DNA from: CAVQBJ01 sp963819075
GTDB taxonomy: Bacteria > Actinomycetota > Thermoleophilia > Solirubrobacterales > Solirubrobacteraceae
Assembly (NCBI GenBank): GCA_963819075.1
Contig: CAWFUP010000001.1
Span: 1,178,001-1,242,000 of the forward strand
DNA length: 64,000 bases
Direction of reading: 5' to 3'
A program made the translations under genes and the position numbers. The notes beneath the pieces are model-generated. The model was not told the DNA's origin, did not search any database, and saw only the letters and a program-made list of their open reading frames with translations. Below, one piece after another: positions 63,256 through 64,000 of the stretch (positions within the stretch are counted from its first letter, which is position 1; every line of letters starts with the position of its first letter).

Positions 63256-64000
63256 GTGCTGGTGAGGATTGCCAAACGGCCACGGCGATTTGTCGCTGTG
63301 GCGATGTTCGCGTTCGCGCTTGCCGTGCTGCAGGTCGGCGCTCCCACCGCCTCGGCTGAGTACATCATCACCAACCCGGGGTGCTCGTCGGTGGCGGCCA
63401 ACCCGGTGGAGAACACGATCACGATCACGGCGACCGGCGCGTCGGGTGCCGGGGGCGGGGGCTTTGACGGTAACGGGCCCGGGTCGGGGGGCAGCGGGGA
63501 CACGGTCTCCGCGACCGTGACCGGGTATTCCGGCCCGCTGTATGTGTGTGTCGACACCGGCGGTGGAACCGGCAACACGCCCGACGGCTACGACTTCACC
63601 GGCGACGGGAACGGCGGCGGCGCGTCGGGCGTCAGCCTCGGCACGGACTTCTCCAGTCCGGTCGTCATAGCCGGCGGTGGCGGTGGCGGCGCCGATATCC
63701 CGCAGAACGGGGCCAGCGGCGCCGGCGGTAACGCGGGCTATCCCTCGGGCGGCGGCGGACAGAGCGCGGGATTCGGCTACGGCGGTGGCGGCGGCGGCGG
63801 GACCCAGACCGGCGGCGGGGGCGGCGGTAACGACGACGCGGGCGGCGGTGGCACGAACAGCAGCGGTCCCGGTCAGGGCGGCAACGACAGGAGCAACGCC
63901 GGCGCCGGCGGCGGTGGCGGCTATTACGGGGGCGGCGCCGGGTACCTGGGCGGCGGAGGCGGGGGCTCGGACTTCTGCACCGACGGGCCGTCGCCCGACT
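63256..64000 (+). CDS. Glycine-rich secreted protein, N-terminal part
   Basis: The frame opens at GTG 63256 and is still open at the window edge (248 codons). A basic start and hydrophobic run ('RFVAVAMFAFALAVLQVGAP') form a signal peptide with likely cleavage after 'TASA'. A short beta-rich segment with two Cys ('ITNPGCSSVAANPVENTITI', 'YSGPLYVCVDTGGG') follows, then Gly-rich stretches such as 'VVIAGGGGGGADIPQNGASG' and 'GYGGGGGGGTQTGGGGGGN'. Such Gly-rich repeats occur in cell-surface and sheath proteins. Function unknown. Start GTG 63262 or ATG 63304 are also possible. Confidence 0.7.
   Translation, partial: MLVRIAKRPRRFVAVAMFAFALAVLQVGAPTASAEYIITNPGCSSVAANPVENTITITATGASGAGGGGFDGNGPGSGGSGDTVSATVTGYSGPLYVCVDTGGGTGNTPDGYDFTGDGNGGGASGVSLGTDFSSPVVIAGGGGGGADIPQNGASGAGGNAGYPSGGGGQSAGFGYGGGGGGGTQTGGGGGGNDDAGGGGTNSSGPGQGGNDRSNAGAGGGGGYYGGGAGYLGGGGGGSDFCTDGPSPD

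Overview
The window is high-GC actinobacterial chromosome. Gene order and families fit Thermoleophilia/Solirubrobacterales, but this lineage call is inferred from gene content and not from a search. Almost every gene has a recognisable bacterial family. Large antisense ORFs are abundant because of the GC-rich third codon position and were ignored.

Layout. 1-9,160: a CARDB tail, then rpmE, a YqhQ-like DUF1385 gene and (reverse) uppP, followed by prfA-prmC-tsaC and glyA. glyA sits behind what looks like a ZTP riboswitch. A DUF1707 gene and a WecA/TagO-type lipid-linked sugar transferase follow. 9,226-16,464: envelope and polysaccharide genes: a secreted clan GH-A-like glycosidase, a GT-C mannosyltransferase, a two-domain glycosyltransferase, an EamA-type permease, a NodB deacetylase and a PAP2 phosphatase. 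16,465-25,750: the F1Fo ATP synthase operon (a-c-b-delta-alpha-gamma-beta-epsilon) with its own promoter and long leader, then a phytanoyl-CoA-type dioxygenase and a GNAT. 25,729-28,639: a surface-protein cluster with two DUF6916 proteins, a DUF4333 lipoprotein, a collagen-like protein and a phage-tail-collar protein. 28,649-41,341: saccharopine-dehydrogenase-like and M20 genes, then nucleotide-sugar genes (an intein-interrupted ugd, two sugar nucleotidyltransferases, a PGI/PMI), MerR-ahcY, AraC-VOC and an unusual second SAH-hydrolase-like gene. 41,342-52,531: hpf-secA, an aldehyde dehydrogenase with a divergent GAF regulator, prfB (with +1 frameshift), a PPOX-fold protein, a thioesterase and nadC-nadA. 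52,544-64,000: an M16 peptidase, ftsE-ftsX-ctpA-rnr, smpB, an M50 protease split by a frameshift, tmRNA, a DUF559/AbiEi-like protein, an epoxide-hydrolase-like protein and the start of a glycine-rich secreted protein.

How it fits together. Translation termination and rescue recur through the window: RF1, RF2, the PrmC methylase acting on both, SmpB, tmRNA, RNase R and HPF. Envelope building is the second theme: UppP, lipid-linked sugar transferase, mannosyl-, UDP-glucuronate- and GDP-mannose-type functions, SecA and FtsEX-CtpA.

Most noteworthy: (1) a full LAGLIDADG intein placed exactly at the catalytic cysteine of UDP-glucose dehydrogenase and ending in Ser-Gln rather than His-Asn; (2) a short archaeal-type SAH-hydrolase paralogue whose catalytic Lys and Asp-Asn positions read Glu and Asn-Asp; (3) many genes with a TANNNT hexamer 6-11 nt before the start codon and no Shine-Dalgarno, implying leaderless mRNAs, with two divergent gene pairs sharing one symmetric ANNNTANNNT element; (4) the DUF6916/collagen/tail-collar cluster; (5) a 310-bp tail-to-tail gene overlap; (6) a long hairpin enclosing a start codon and an att-like duplication downstream of ssrA.
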